Shown piece after piece: positions 49,712-60,271 of a stretch of DNA of 64,000 nt (its first letter is position 1; the number at the start of each line of letters is the position of its first letter). The notes beneath the pieces are model-generated. The model made no database searches and was not told the origin of the DNA. It saw only the letters and a list, made by a program, of their open reading frames with translations. Origin of the DNA: Halomonas halophila. GTDB lineage: Bacteria; Pseudomonadota; Gammaproteobacteria; Pseudomonadales; Halomonadaceae. The stretch covers positions 558,001 to 622,000 of the forward strand of contig NZ_CP129121.1 of NCBI RefSeq assembly GCF_030406665.1. Direction: 5' to 3'. A program made the translations under genes and the position numbers.

Positions 49712-51187
49712 ATGTTTCCCCCCTTCACGCTGCGCTATGCGCGCTTCCCCGACCGGCTGCGGGCGCCCGCCCGGCCGGCGCCCGTCGAGCGCCCCGAGTT
49801 GGTGGCCTTCAACCGGCCGCTGGCCGAGTCGCTGGGCTTCGATCTGGACGCCTTCGACCCCGAGCGGGCTGCCGAGCTGTTTTCCGGCAACGTCCTGCCC
49901 GAGGGTGCCGAGCCCGTGGCCCTGGCCTACGCCGGCCACCAGTTCGGCAACTTCGTGCCCCAGCTCGGCGATGGCCGGGCGGTGCTGCTGGGCGAGGTGA
50001 CCGACCGCGCCGGCCGGGTGCGCGATCTCCAGCTCAAGGGCAGCGGCCGCACGCCGTTCTCCCGCGGCGGCGACGGCCGCGCGCCGCTAGGCCCGGTGCT
50101 GCGCGAGTACCTGGTCAGCGAGGCCATGCATGCCCTGGGCGTGCCGACCACCCGGGCGCTGGCCGCGGTGACCACCGGCGAGACGGTCTATCGACGCGTG
50201 CCGGAGCCCGGCGCGGTGCTGACCCGCGTCGCCGCCAGCCACCTGCGCGTGGGCACCTTCCAGTACGTCGCCGCCCGTGACGACCAGGAGGCCGTGCGGC
50301 TGCTGGCCGACGAGGCGATCGAGCGCCACTACCCGCATCTCGCCGAGCGCGATGAGGGCGAGCGCTATCTGGGCCTGCTCGAGGCGACGGTGGAGCGCCA
50401 GGCCGAGCTGGTGGCGCGGTGGATGGGGCTTGGCTTCATCCACGGGGTGATGAACACCGACAACGCGGCGATCTCCGGCGAGACCATCGACTACGGCCCC
50501 TGCGCCTTCATGGACGCCTATGACCCGCGCACCGTGTTCAGCTCCATCGACGAGCGCGGCCGCTACGCCTTCGTCAACCAGCCGCCGATCGCCCAGTGGA
50601 ACCTGGCGCGCTTCGCCGAGACCCTGCTGGCGCTGATCGACGAGGACCGCGAGCGGGCCATCGAGCGCGCCACCGAGGTGCTGAAGACCTTCGAGGAGCG
50701 CTTCGAGGCCAGCCGGCTGCGGGTGATGCGCGCCAAGCTGGGCCTCGAGACGGTGGAGGAGGGCGACGCCGCCCTGATTGCGGACTGGCTGGCGTCGATG
50801 CAGGCCGCGCGCGCCGACTTCACCCTGAGCTTCCGCCGCCTGGCCGACGCTCTGGAAGGCCCCGAGGGCGAGGCGCGCCTGGCCGAGCTGTTCGGCGATC
50901 GCGAGGCGCTCGACGCCTGGCTGTCACGCTGGCGCGAGCGGCTGTCCCGCGAGGAGGCCGATACCGCCGAGCTGGCGCGGCGCCTGCGCGGCGTGAATCC
51001 GGCGGTGATTCCGCGCAACCATCGCGTGGCGGAGGCCATCGCGGCGGCCGAGAACGACGACTTCGCCCCCTTCGAGGCGCTGCTGGCGGCGATCACCCGG
51101 CCCTTCGAGGCGCCGAACGGCGAGGTCGACTATACCCGTCCGCCGCGGGACGACGAGAAGGTGCTGCGGACCTTCTGTGGCACCTGA
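49712..51187 (+). CDS. selO: SelO protein adenylyltransferase (YdiU)
   Basis: A 491-residue pseudokinase-fold enzyme that transfers AMP from ATP to Ser/Thr/Tyr of target proteins in redox stress. Family marks are YAGHQFGNFVPQLGDGRAVL (residues 73-92), LQLKGSGRTPFSRGGDGRAP (ATP-binding Lys), SHLRVGTFQYVAARDD, and GFIHGVMNTDNAAISGETID (catalytic Asn/Asp). The C-terminal end in bacteria without the selenocysteine is CGT, as here. It starts 213 bases after DUF2252; a GGAGG precedes the ATG. It is a single gene. Confidence 0.94.
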   Translation: MFPPFTLRYARFPDRLRAPARPAPVERPELVAFNRPLAESLGFDLDAFDPERAAELFSGNVLPEGAEPVALAYAGHQFGNFVPQLGDGRAVLLGEVTDRAGRVRDLQLKGSGRTPFSRGGDGRAPLGPVLREYLVSEAMHALGVPTTRALAAVTTGETVYRRVPEPGAVLTRVAASHLRVGTFQYVAARDDQEAVRLLADEAIERHYPHLAERDEGERYLGLLEATVERQAELVARWMGLGFIHGVMNTDNAAISGETIDYGPCAFMDAYDPRTVFSSIDERGRYAFVNQPPIAQWNLARFAETLLALIDEDRERAIERATEVLKTFEERFEASRLRVMRAKLGLETVEEGDAALIADWLASMQAARADFTLSFRRLADALEGPEGEARLAELFGDREALDAWLSRWRERLSREEADTAELARRLRGVNPAVIPRNHRVAEAIAAAENDDFAPFEALLAAITRPFEAPNGEVDYTRPPRDDEKVLRTFCGT

Positions 51188-51249
51188 CGCGAGCGCATCG
51201 TCACCGCGACAGGGGCCGTCGGCATGTCACGCCTCGCCCGGCGCGTCTG

Positions 51250-51789
51250 TCACCAGAAGGTCGCGTCGTTGAATGCCTCGACACAGTGGGCTCTGCCCTT
51301 CAGCGGCGTCATCTCGGCCTCGGTGAGCGGTTGTGCGAGCCAGCCCTCGGGGTATTGCAGCGCGAACGGCGCCGGGATGAAGGTCGTGGTGACCGGCGCA
51401 AAGCCGACACGCGAGTAGTAGTTCGGGTCACCATAGGTCACGGCGATGTCGATGCCTGCCTCACGCAGCGCTTGCAGGGCATGGGTCAGCAGCTGCCGTC
51501 CGACCCCCTGGCCTTGCCACTCGGTCGCCACCGCCACCGGGCCGAGCACCAGCACGCTCCGGTCATCCTGGTCGTAGGTCAGCCTCGAGAAGATCGCCGC
51601 GCCGATGACCGCACCATCGAACTCGGCGGTGAAGACATGCCGATCCGGCGCGGGTGTGCGAGACAGCAGGTTACCCACCAGATCGCCGATCAGCGTGCCT
51701 TCCGACGCTCCCTCGGCGGCGGTGAAGGTCGCCGTGAACAGTTCGACGAGCGCCTGATCGCGCCCCTGGGCGCCTTGCGAGAATTTCAT
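51250..51789 (-). CDS. GNAT N-acetyltransferase (YhbS-like)
   Basis: A 179-residue acetyltransferase with AEFDGAVIGAAIFSRLTYDQ, VLGPVAVATEWQGQGVGRQL (acetyl-CoA loop near residues 83-102) and the C-terminal YYSRVGFAPV. This layout is of the YhbS/predicted N-acetyltransferase group. The target is unknown. It is downstream of the BHMT-like gene on the same strand with a 45-base gap, so cotranscription is possible. Confidence 0.84.
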   Translation of the reverse strand: MKFSQGAQGRDQALVELFTATFTAAEGASEGTLIGDLVGNLLSRTPAPDRHVFTAEFDGAVIGAAIFSRLTYDQDDRSVLVLGPVAVATEWQGQGVGRQLLTHALQALREAGIDIAVTYGDPNYYSRVGFAPVTTTFIPAPFALQYPEGWLAQPLTEAEMTPLKGRAHCVEAFNDATFW

Positions 51790-51834
51790 GCGGGCTCCTT
51801 GGCTGCCGTACGCAGGTTCAGGGTAACGGCCCCT

Positions 51835-52884
51835 TCAGGCCTTTTCCCCCAGGGCGGCGATATGGTCCGGCAGGCGATCATGGGAGCCGTACATGAAGTG
51901 GTTCTCCATGCGCTCCGCAAACTGGGCGGCTTCCGGCTCACGTCCCACCGCCATGGCGACCTCGCGCACGTGCATCGGCGATGCGCCACAGCAGACGCCG
52001 AGGTAGTTGACCCCCTGGGCATGAACGTCGCGAGCAAAGGCGCCGAGTTCGTAGCGGTTGCAGAACAGCGGGTCCAGGGCGGTCGGGAAGGGGCGTCCAT
52101 GGGGCGCCGGGCAGCCGCACCCCTGATGGTCGGAGAGGTTGAAGAAGGTCGGTTCCTGCTCGGTGGTGCGATAGGTCACCGGCAGCGCTGCCACATGGCA
52201 GGCAACGGCATCGCGAATCTGCTGGATCCAGGGCAGCATGGTATCCGGCCCTCTGAAGCAGTTCAGACCGACCACGCTGGCGCCCTTCTGCTCCAGGGCG
52301 ACGCAGGTTTCCACGATGCCGGGGCCATCGATCATGCGATTCTCGGCCATCGGCGCCAGGGTGACCACGGCCGGCAGCCCCTTGGCCTTGATCGCCTCCA
52401 GGGCCGCTTCGGCTTCTCCGGCATAGTAGAAGGTTTCCGCGATGATGAAGTCGGCGCCTTCCTCGACGGCCCATTGCACCATCTCGTCGAACATGTCGCG
52501 TACGCTCTGCTGGGAGACCGGATCTTCCGGGTCCCAGACGTTGCTGTTGGAAATGTTGCCGGCCATCAGGTTACCGGCCTTTTCATCGGCCACCTTGCGG
52601 GCAATCTTCAACGCGGCCCGATTCAGCGGCTCCAACAAGTCTTCCTTGCCAATGACCTTCATCTTTTCGCGGTGGCCGTTATAGGTGAAGGCCTGAACGA
52701 TGTCTGATCCGGCATGCTGGAAATCCCGGTGCAGCGCTTCCAGCGCGTCCGGGCGCAGCAACGCCACTTCGGGAACGAACTCACCGGCGGAGAGATAACC
52801 GCGCCGTTCAAGCTCGAACAGGAAACCCTCGGCACAGATGAGGGGGCCCCGGTCGAGTCGTTGGGTGATCAGGTCTTGTGCCAT
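51835..52884 (-). CDS. Homocysteine S-methyltransferase family (betaine-homocysteine methyltransferase-like)
   Basis: A 349-residue Zn-dependent methyltransferase. Zn-ligand Cys are visible in VVGLNCFRGPD (near residue 226) and in NYLGVCCGASPMHV (near residue 307), the standard C...CC set. FVPEVALLRPDALEALHRDF, VQAFTYNGHREKMKVIG and AMVQWAVEEGADFIIAETF-like segments fit the BHMT subgroup. It would methylate homocysteine from glycine betaine or a similar donor, giving methionine and dimethylglycine, a reaction relevant in halophiles storing betaine. Start 52884 has GGAGG 9 bases upstream. Confidence 0.85.
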   Translation of the reverse strand: MAQDLITQRLDRGPLICAEGFLFELERRGYLSAGEFVPEVALLRPDALEALHRDFQHAGSDIVQAFTYNGHREKMKVIGKEDLLEPLNRAALKIARKVADEKAGNLMAGNISNSNVWDPEDPVSQQSVRDMFDEMVQWAVEEGADFIIAETFYYAGEAEAALEAIKAKGLPAVVTLAPMAENRMIDGPGIVETCVALEQKGASVVGLNCFRGPDTMLPWIQQIRDAVACHVAALPVTYRTTEQEPTFFNLSDHQGCGCPAPHGRPFPTALDPLFCNRYELGAFARDVHAQGVNYLGVCCGASPMHVREVAMAVGREPEAAQFAERMENHFMYGSHDRLPDHIAALGEKA

Positions 52885-53195
52885 GGATGCATGCCTCCGC
52901 GGTGGTAGGTGTCTTGAATCAATGCATTCTGGCAGTCGTTCAGCCCTCGTCACCAATGAAGGTTTTCCGGCTTGAAGATGATTGAAATTCATCCAAGGTG
53001 ACATTTCTAACAATGAAATGAATATTCGCCGGGGTCTTTGACGTTCAAGGGGAAGGCATCGGCTGGCCGTTATCTCCGGAAGCGAAGCCATCGCACAACG
53101 CGCTTATCGCCAGGGGCGGACAACGCCAGGACAGGGGCAGCCTCCCGTTACCGGGAGCTATCGAAAACACGCACCACGTCGCCTCGAGCCTGCCT
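52885..53195. promoter_or_regulatory. Region upstream of the BHMT-like gene
   Basis: 311 bases between the BHMT-like start and the AEC transporter stop. The 52930-53040 part is AT-rich with TGAAATTCA-type words, as expected for the promoter of the BHMT-like gene. A weak hairpin CTCCCG-TTAC-CGGGAG (53142-53157) could end transcription of the AEC gene. No gene is seen. Confidence 0.4.
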
Positions 53196-54119
53196 CTAGA
53201 GCCAGTAGAGGCACAGCGACAGCGTTACCACCGAGCCCAGCGTCGAGAGCAGCACGGTGCGCGAGACGACCGCCGCCTCGCGGCCGTAGAACTCCGCCAG
53301 CATGTAGGGCCCGGTGCCGGTGGGCAGCGCACTCATCAGCAGCGCCGACTTGGCCCACAGCGGCGGCAGCGCGAAGACGTGGAACGCCAGCACCCAGGTG
53401 ATCAGCGGATGCACCAGCAGCTTGAGGCCGACCAGCCCCCAGGCGCCTTCGGCGGAACCGCTCTGCTTCTGGGCCAGGAACAGGCCCAGCGAGACCAGTG
53501 CGCAGGGCGTGGTGGCATCGCCCAGCAGGCGCAGGAAGTCGTCGAAGGGGCCGTCCAGGGGCACGCCGCCCAGCGCCCACAGCGCGCCCACCAACGGCGA
53601 GACCACCAGCGGGTTCCTGGCCAGGGCCTTGAACACCTTGGCGAGTGCCTGGACGAAGGACGGCTCGTCCTGCAGGCCGACCTCGATGCACACCACGGCG
53701 ATGGCGAACAGCACGCAGACCACGATCAGGGTGGCGATCAGCGCCGGTGCCAGCCCGGCTTCGCCCAGCACCAGCAGGCTCAGGGGAATGCCCACGTAGC
53801 CGGTGTTGGCGTAGGCGGCGCCGAGGCCGTCGATGCTGGCGTCGACCAGCCGGCGCCGGCCGCGCAGGCGATAGCCCACGGTGACCGCGAACAGCAGCAG
53901 CGTCGGCAGGGTCACGGCGGCGATGAAGCCCGGATGCCAGATATCCTCCCAGCGGGCGGTGGCCGTGGTGCGGAACAGCAGCGCCGGCAGGCACAGCCAG
54001 ACCACGAAGCGGTTGAGCTCGGCGGCGGCGGTCTCGCCCAGCCGGCCGGTGCGGCGGCACAGGTAGCCCGCCAGGATCAGGCCGAAGATGGGCAGAACGA
54101 CACCGAGAACGGACGACAT
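53196..54119 (-). CDS. AEC (auxin efflux carrier) family transporter
   Basis: A 307-residue membrane protein with ten TM helices. Signatures are LPIFGLILAGYLCRRTGRLG, ELNRFVVWLCLPALLFRTTA, DGLGAAYANTGYVGIPLSLL (the family's N-x-GxxGIP motif) and SALLMSALPTGTGPYMLAEF (P-x-A/G motif). Bacterial members such as MdcF or MleP carry malonate, malate or similar acids; here no metabolic gene adjoins it, so the substrate is open. It is alone on the minus strand. Confidence 0.87.
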   Translation of the reverse strand: MSSVLGVVLPIFGLILAGYLCRRTGRLGETAAAELNRFVVWLCLPALLFRTTATARWEDIWHPGFIAAVTLPTLLLFAVTVGYRLRGRRRLVDASIDGLGAAYANTGYVGIPLSLLVLGEAGLAPALIATLIVVCVLFAIAVVCIEVGLQDEPSFVQALAKVFKALARNPLVVSPLVGALWALGGVPLDGPFDDFLRLLGDATTPCALVSLGLFLAQKQSGSAEGAWGLVGLKLLVHPLITWVLAFHVFALPPLWAKSALLMSALPTGTGPYMLAEFYGREAAVVSRTVLLSTLGSVVTLSLCLYWL

Positions 54120-54249
54120 GGGGGCTCCTGGGCGGCGGCACGATGGAGAGGCTAGCCTAGGCGGATACGGCGATGCCGTCTAATCGATGAGAAGACGGTC
54201 GATACGCCCGGATAGCGGCCGAGCAAGACAGCGGGCGCCCACGACGAAG

Positions 54250-54274
54250 CGCGCCGGCCACGAGGGCCGGCGCG
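54250..54274 (-). terminator. GC-rich hairpin after katG
   Basis: CGCGCCGGCC-ACGAG-GGCCGGCGCG, a perfect 10-bp stem with a 5-base loop, extendable by CGACGA/TCGTCG arms, 47 bases downstream of the katG stop. There is no T run. Confidence 0.55.
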
Positions 54275-54321
54275 ATGTCGTCGGGGACCGCCGCGGGGTG
54301 CGGCGGCCGTCGGGTGGGTGA

Positions 54322-56505
54322 TCAGCCCAGTTCGAGATCGAAGCGGTCGGCGTTCATGACCTTGGTCCAGGCGGCCACGAAGTCCTTCACGAACTTGGCC
54401 TCGTTGTCGTCCTGGGCGTAGACCTCCGCGTAGGAGCGCAGGACGGAATTGGAGCCGAACACCAGGTCGATGCGGGTGGCGGTCCACTTCACCCGATCGG
54501 TCTTGCGGTCGCGGATCTCGTAGAGGCCCTTGCCGGCGGGCTTCCAGTGGTTGGCCATGTCGGTCAGGTTGACGAAGAAGTCGTTGCTCAGCTGACCCTC
54601 GCGGTCGGTGAACACGCCGTGCTTGCTGCCGCCGTGGTTGGTGCCCAGCATGCGCATGCCGCCCATCAGCACGGTCATTTCGGGGGCGGTGAGGCCCATC
54701 AGCTGAGCGCGGTCGAGCAGCAGCTCCTCGGGCTTGACCACATAGTCCTGCTTCAGCCAGTTACGGAAGCCGTCGGCCACCGGCTCCAGCGGTTCGAAGG
54801 AGTCGGCGTCGGTCATCTCGGCGCTGGCATCGCCGCGGCCCGGCGAGAACGGCACCAGGATGTCGTGGCCGGCCGCACGGGCCGCTCGCTCGATGCCGAC
54901 GCTGCCGCCCAGCACGATGAGGTCGGCCAGGCTGGCGCCGGTCTCGGCGGCGATGCCCTCGTAGACCTTCAACACCTTGTTCAGGCGCTCGGGCTCGTTC
55001 CCCGGCCAGTCCTTCTGTGGCGCCAGGCGGATGTGCGCGCCGTTGGCGCCGCCGCGCATGTCGGAGCCGCGGTAGGTGCGGGCGCTGTCCCAGGCGGTGG
55101 CGACCATCTCGCCGATGGACAGGTCGCTTTCGGCGATCTTCTGCTTGGCGGCCTCGACCGAATAGTTGATGTTGCCGGCCGGTACCGGGTCCTGCCAGAT
55201 CAGGTCCTCGTCCGGCACTTCCGGGCCGATGTAGCGGGTCTTCGGGCCCATGTCGCGGTGGGTCAGCTTGAACCAGGCGCGGGCGAAGCAGTCCTTGAAG
55301 TATTCCGGATCCTTCATGAACTTCTCGCAGATGGCCCGGTAGGTCGGATCCATCTTCATCGCCATGTCGGCGTCGGTCATCATCGGGTTGTGGCGGACGG
55401 ACGGGTCGGTGGGATCGACCGGCTTGTCCTCCTCCTTGATGTCGACGGGCTCCCACTGGTTGGCGCCGGCGGGGCTCTTGGTGACCTCCCACTCATGCCC
55501 GAACAGCATGTCGAAGTAGCCCATGTCGAACTGGGTGGGGTTCTTGGTCCAGGCGCCCTCGAGGCCGGAGGTGACGGCGTTGGTGGCCTTGCCCTGCTGG
55601 TTCGGGTTGAGCCAGCCGAAACCCTGGGCCTCCACGTCCGCGGCTTCCGGCTCCGGCCCCAGGGCGTCGGCATCGCCGTTGCCGTGGGTCTTGCCGACGG
55701 TGTGGCCGCCGGCGGTCAGCGCCGCGGTTTCCTCGTCGTTCATGGCCATGCGGGAGAAGGTCTCGCGAACCTGTTCGGCGGTCTTCAGCGGGTCGGGCTG
55801 GCCATTGACCCCCTCGGGGTTCACGTAGATCAGGCCCATCTGCACCGCGGCCAGCGGGTTCTCCATGGTGTCGGGCTTGTCGACGTCGCCGTAGCGCTCA
55901 TCGGAGGGGGCCAGCCATTCCTTCTCGGCGCCCCAGTAGACGTCCTTCTCGGGATGCCAGATGTCCTCGCGACCGAAGGAGAAGCCGAAGGTCTTGAAGC
56001 CCATGGACTCGTAGGCGACGTTGCCGGCGAGGATGAACAGGTCGGCCCAGCTGACCTTGTTGCCGTACTTCTTCTTGAGCGGCCACAGCAGGCGCCGTGC
56101 CTTGTCGAGGTTGCCGTTGTCCGGCCAGCTGTTGAGCGGGGCGAAGCGCTGGTTGCCGGTGCCGCCGCCGCCTCGGCCGTCGGCGATGCGGTAGGAGCCG
56201 GCGGCGTGCCAGGCCATGCGGATCATCAGGCCGCCGTAGTGGCCCCAGTCGGCCGGCCACCACGCCTGACTGTCGGTCATCAGGGCGTGCATGTCCTTCT
56301 TCAGCGCCTCGAAGTCGAGCTTGCGGACTTCCTGGCGATAGTCGAAGTCGTCGCCCATCGGGTCGGTCTTGCGGTCGTGCTGGTGGAGGATGTCGAGGTT
56401 GAGGGCATTGGGCCACCAGTCCATGACCGAGGTGCCGGTTTCGGTCATGCCGCCGTGCATGACCGGGCACTTGCCCGCGCCGCCTTGCTGTGTTGCGTCA
56501 CCCAT
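54322..56505 (-). CDS. katG: Catalase-peroxidase
   Basis: A 727-residue bifunctional haem enzyme, the usual length. The N-domain has the active site IRMAWHAAGSYRIADGRGGG (Arg, Trp of the adduct, distal His), the adduct Tyr in AAVQMGLIYVNPEGVNG, the adduct Met in RETFSRMAMNDEE, and proximal His in LTAGGHTVGKTHGNG. The C-domain repeats the fold without haem (TAWDSARTYRGSDMRGGANG). The start at 56505 was chosen because AAGGAG lies 6 bases upstream; longer starts would add about 5-55 residues. It protects against H2O2. It is monocistronic and divergent from mmsA. No OxyR site was found by eye. Confidence 0.96.
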   Translation of the reverse strand: MGDATQQGGAGKCPVMHGGMTETGTSVMDWWPNALNLDILHQHDRKTDPMGDDFDYRQEVRKLDFEALKKDMHALMTDSQAWWPADWGHYGGLMIRMAWHAAGSYRIADGRGGGGTGNQRFAPLNSWPDNGNLDKARRLLWPLKKKYGNKVSWADLFILAGNVAYESMGFKTFGFSFGREDIWHPEKDVYWGAEKEWLAPSDERYGDVDKPDTMENPLAAVQMGLIYVNPEGVNGQPDPLKTAEQVRETFSRMAMNDEETAALTAGGHTVGKTHGNGDADALGPEPEAADVEAQGFGWLNPNQQGKATNAVTSGLEGAWTKNPTQFDMGYFDMLFGHEWEVTKSPAGANQWEPVDIKEEDKPVDPTDPSVRHNPMMTDADMAMKMDPTYRAICEKFMKDPEYFKDCFARAWFKLTHRDMGPKTRYIGPEVPDEDLIWQDPVPAGNINYSVEAAKQKIAESDLSIGEMVATAWDSARTYRGSDMRGGANGAHIRLAPQKDWPGNEPERLNKVLKVYEGIAAETGASLADLIVLGGSVGIERAARAAGHDILVPFSPGRGDASAEMTDADSFEPLEPVADGFRNWLKQDYVVKPEELLLDRAQLMGLTAPEMTVLMGGMRMLGTNHGGSKHGVFTDREGQLSNDFFVNLTDMANHWKPAGKGLYEIRDRKTDRVKWTATRIDLVFGSNSVLRSYAEVYAQDDNEAKFVKDFVAAWTKVMNADRFDLELG

Positions 56506-56946
56506 CTCGTACTCCTTCATCGCGTGGTCGTGTGCTCCAGTATCGATAGAGGTCACGTCGCCGCCCTTGTTGCCGAATGCCGGGAATCCGGTACATCCAA
56601 GCGGGCCTCTAGCCTCTTTCACATAGCTTAGTGATGACTGGGGCGACTGCCATTTTTCTTTCCTGAACAAGTTGATAGCAAACCTTTATCGTCCTTTGAC
56701 GATACGAGGCCGGCCCCGTTCGGCGTGGCCGGCCGTCGTCCATTGGTCGCCCCCTGGTTGCCTGGCGATTCGCGGCCTCCCTACACTCGATGGCTCGGTA
56801 ATCATGAGCCCCGCATGAGCGTTTCGCTGTTCTCGATCCGGCCCCGTCGATGCATTAACGGGGCCGAACATCGGATAACAATCACAAACCGCGAACCCGG
56901 GGGAGGGCAGGGAGCCTCTCCCCGGGGCCGCCAAAGGAGCCGCTAG
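56506..56946. promoter_or_regulatory. Divergent katG / mmsA intergenic region
   Basis: 441 bases without a gene. It holds promoters for both directions and several inverted repeats: GGCCGGCC pairs (56708-56715 and 56727-56734) and a 9-bp stem CGGCCCCGT / ACGGGGCCG with a 10-base loop (56839-56866), 80 bases before mmsA. The last could act in the mmsA leader. No riboswitch class is recognised. Confidence 0.45.
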
Positions 56947-58446
<1,500 letters not shown>

Positions 58447-58468
58447 TCCCATCCCGCTCGGCGATCAT

Positions 58469-58502
58469 CGACGGCCCCGCCTCGGGAGAGGCGGGGCCGT
58501 CG
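58469..58502 (+). terminator. Strong hairpin after mmsA
   Basis: A 15-bp stem starting CGACGGCCCCGCCTC with a GGGA loop and the exact complement, 22 bases after the mmsA stop. It is followed by TGGTTGGGG, not a full T run. Confidence 0.7.
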
Positions 58503-58729
58503 TGGTTGGGGCGGCTTGCCCGGTAGACGGTACGGCGTTCGGCGCCCGGGGGATTCCATGACCCGGGTCATGTCAGGCCTCCCGCTTGCTCTGGCGGTAC
58601 GTGGAAACCTTGCTAACTTGATGGAGTGTCGACGGGAATGAACCCGCCTTGGCGCCACGGGCCTATCCGGGGTGACGCGGCCAGCGGTGACGAGTCTTCT
58701 CTCCGCCCTGGTACATGAAGGAGTCATCA

Positions 58730-59188
58730 ATGAGATCGAAAAACGGAATCGCGGCAGTGACCGGTCCCTGGATGATTGGCACTCTCGTCCTGTTGCTGGC
58801 GGCATGCAGTCAGCCACAGAGGGCGGGGGAGTCGTCGATGCAGCAGCCGGACAACTCCCTGATGCGGGTCATCAGCGGCGAGGTGTGGTATCGCGAGCGC
58901 ATGGCGCTGCCCCCGGGAGCCGAGGTCATCGTGACGCTCGAGGATCAGTCGCGCGCGGATGCGCCCGCCACCGTGCTCACCGATTACACCTACACCGTCG
59001 AGGGCGCCCAGCCCCCTTATCCGTTCCGGCTGGTCTATGATCCTCAGGCCATCGACGAGCGCATGACTTACGGACTGCGGGCACGGATCGTTCACGACGG
59101 TGAGCTACTGTTCACCAGTACGGAGCACGTTGATCCCTTCGCCGGCGAGGCGGCCGACCCCGTGCGCATCAGGGTCTCGCGGCAGTAA
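58730..59188 (+). CDS. YbaY/YscW-like lipoprotein
   Basis: A 152-residue predicted lipoprotein. A signal region, MIGTLVLLLAACSQ, has the lipobox LAAC at about residues 25-28. The mature domain has ISGEVWYRERMALPPGAEVI and VTLEDQSRADAPATVL, then PFRLVYDP and YGLRARIVHDGELLF, the beta-sandwich pattern of YbaY and the YscW type III pilotin family. It is probably in the outer membrane. ATG 58730 has AAGGAG 6 bases upstream. It is a single gene. Confidence 0.82.
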   Translation: MRSKNGIAAVTGPWMIGTLVLLLAACSQPQRAGESSMQQPDNSLMRVISGEVWYRERMALPPGAEVIVTLEDQSRADAPATVLTDYTYTVEGAQPPYPFRLVYDPQAIDERMTYGLRARIVHDGELLFTSTEHVDPFAGEAADPVRIRVSRQ

Positions 59189-59375
59189 GCGTTGCTGGGG
59201 CCGAGGGAGATTTCCCCCCTCGCGAGTTTCCTTCGGCTTTGGCTCTGCAGGTGCGCCAGCGAGCCATCCGTGGGGCATCACGGGTGCCACGTCTGCGGAC
59301 ATGAAACGTGCCTGCCTGCTGTGGGCATGCCTATCCGGGCATGGGGAAAGAAAACCGGAGACCAGGGAGCCACGG

Positions 59376-60146
59376 ATGCTTGCACGAAATGCACTGATGA
59401 TCGCCACCTTCTTTGCCATGTTTTACCCGGGGATAGCCAGCGCTCAGCAAGATGGCCTGGGCTCGGAAGCCAATGATCCGACGGCCTCCGTCATGGCCTT
59501 CCAGCTGCAGGACTTCTACACGTACCGGTACCACAACCTCGACGACGAGGACGGAAACCGCATGCAGTTCCGCGCCGCCATTCCGTTCTCGCTGGGCGAC
59601 TCCAGCAACATCTTCCGGCTCACCGCGCCTTACGTGACCGACTCGCCGAATGACTCGAGCGGCTGGTCCGACATGACACTCTTCGACCTGGTGACCTTCG
59701 ACCGGTCATGGGGGCGATTCGGCGTGGGTGCGGTAGCGCTGTTGCCGACCGGGGAAGACGGCCTGAGCGCCGAGAAATGGGGCCTCGGTCCCGCCGTGGG
59801 CTTCGTGGCCAGCCAACCCTGGGGGATATGGGGGCTGTTCAACCAGAACGTGTTCACGGTGGCGGGAGACGACGACTACCGCGACGTGAATATCTCGATC
59901 GTGCAGCCGATCGTGAACTACAGCCTCGGGAATGGTTGGTCGGCGGGGGCCTCCGACATGTCGATCACCTATGACTGGGAGCAGCATGATTGGGTGAGCC
60001 TGCCCCTGGGCGTTGCGCTCAACAAGCTGGTGAGGATTCAGGAGTATCCGGTGCAGTTCACGGCCAGCTATGAGCACAACTTCTACGACGAGGGGGTGAG
60101 CGCCTCGGACACCCTCAACCTCACCGCGAAGCTGCTGTTGCCTTGA
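59376..60146 (+). CDS. Putative outer-membrane beta-barrel protein
   Basis: A 256-residue exported protein. A signal peptide is clear (MLARNALMIATFFAMFYPGI then ASA-QQ, cleavage near residue 24). The rest is made of alternating strands ending in aromatic residues (FYTYRYHNL, FRLTAPYVT, YEHNFYDEG), ending SDTLNLTAKLLLP, as in transporter-like outer-membrane proteins of the phenol-degradation MetA type. The function is unknown. ATG 59376 has AGGGAG upstream; the frame is open further upstream but without a signal. It is 187 bases after the lipoprotein gene. Confidence 0.72.
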   Translation: MLARNALMIATFFAMFYPGIASAQQDGLGSEANDPTASVMAFQLQDFYTYRYHNLDDEDGNRMQFRAAIPFSLGDSSNIFRLTAPYVTDSPNDSSGWSDMTLFDLVTFDRSWGRFGVGAVALLPTGEDGLSAEKWGLGPAVGFVASQPWGIWGLFNQNVFTVAGDDDYRDVNISIVQPIVNYSLGNGWSAGASDMSITYDWEQHDWVSLPLGVALNKLVRIQEYPVQFTASYEHNFYDEGVSASDTLNLTAKLLLP

Positions 60147-60271
60147 ACGGCAGCGGTGAGTAGGGGGCCGCTGGTCGCCTCCGAAGCGCTAAAGATCAAT
60201 GACGTCTCAGGCGATCCTGGCCCCTTCCATGGAAGCTTCTGCCTCCTCCTGAGGCCCCGCTCCGGTATCGC

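Noticed and set aside
52885..53195. MetR site (TGAA-N5-TTCA) upstream of the BHMT-like gene
   Set aside because: Only shorter TGAA/TTCA words without the right spacing are present.
56873..56882. GGATAACAAT resembling the lac operator
   Set aside because: A single half-site-like match with no LacI gene or dyad; coincidence.
56506..56946. OxyR site upstream of katG
   Set aside because: No ATAG-N7-CTAT arrangement could be found by eye.
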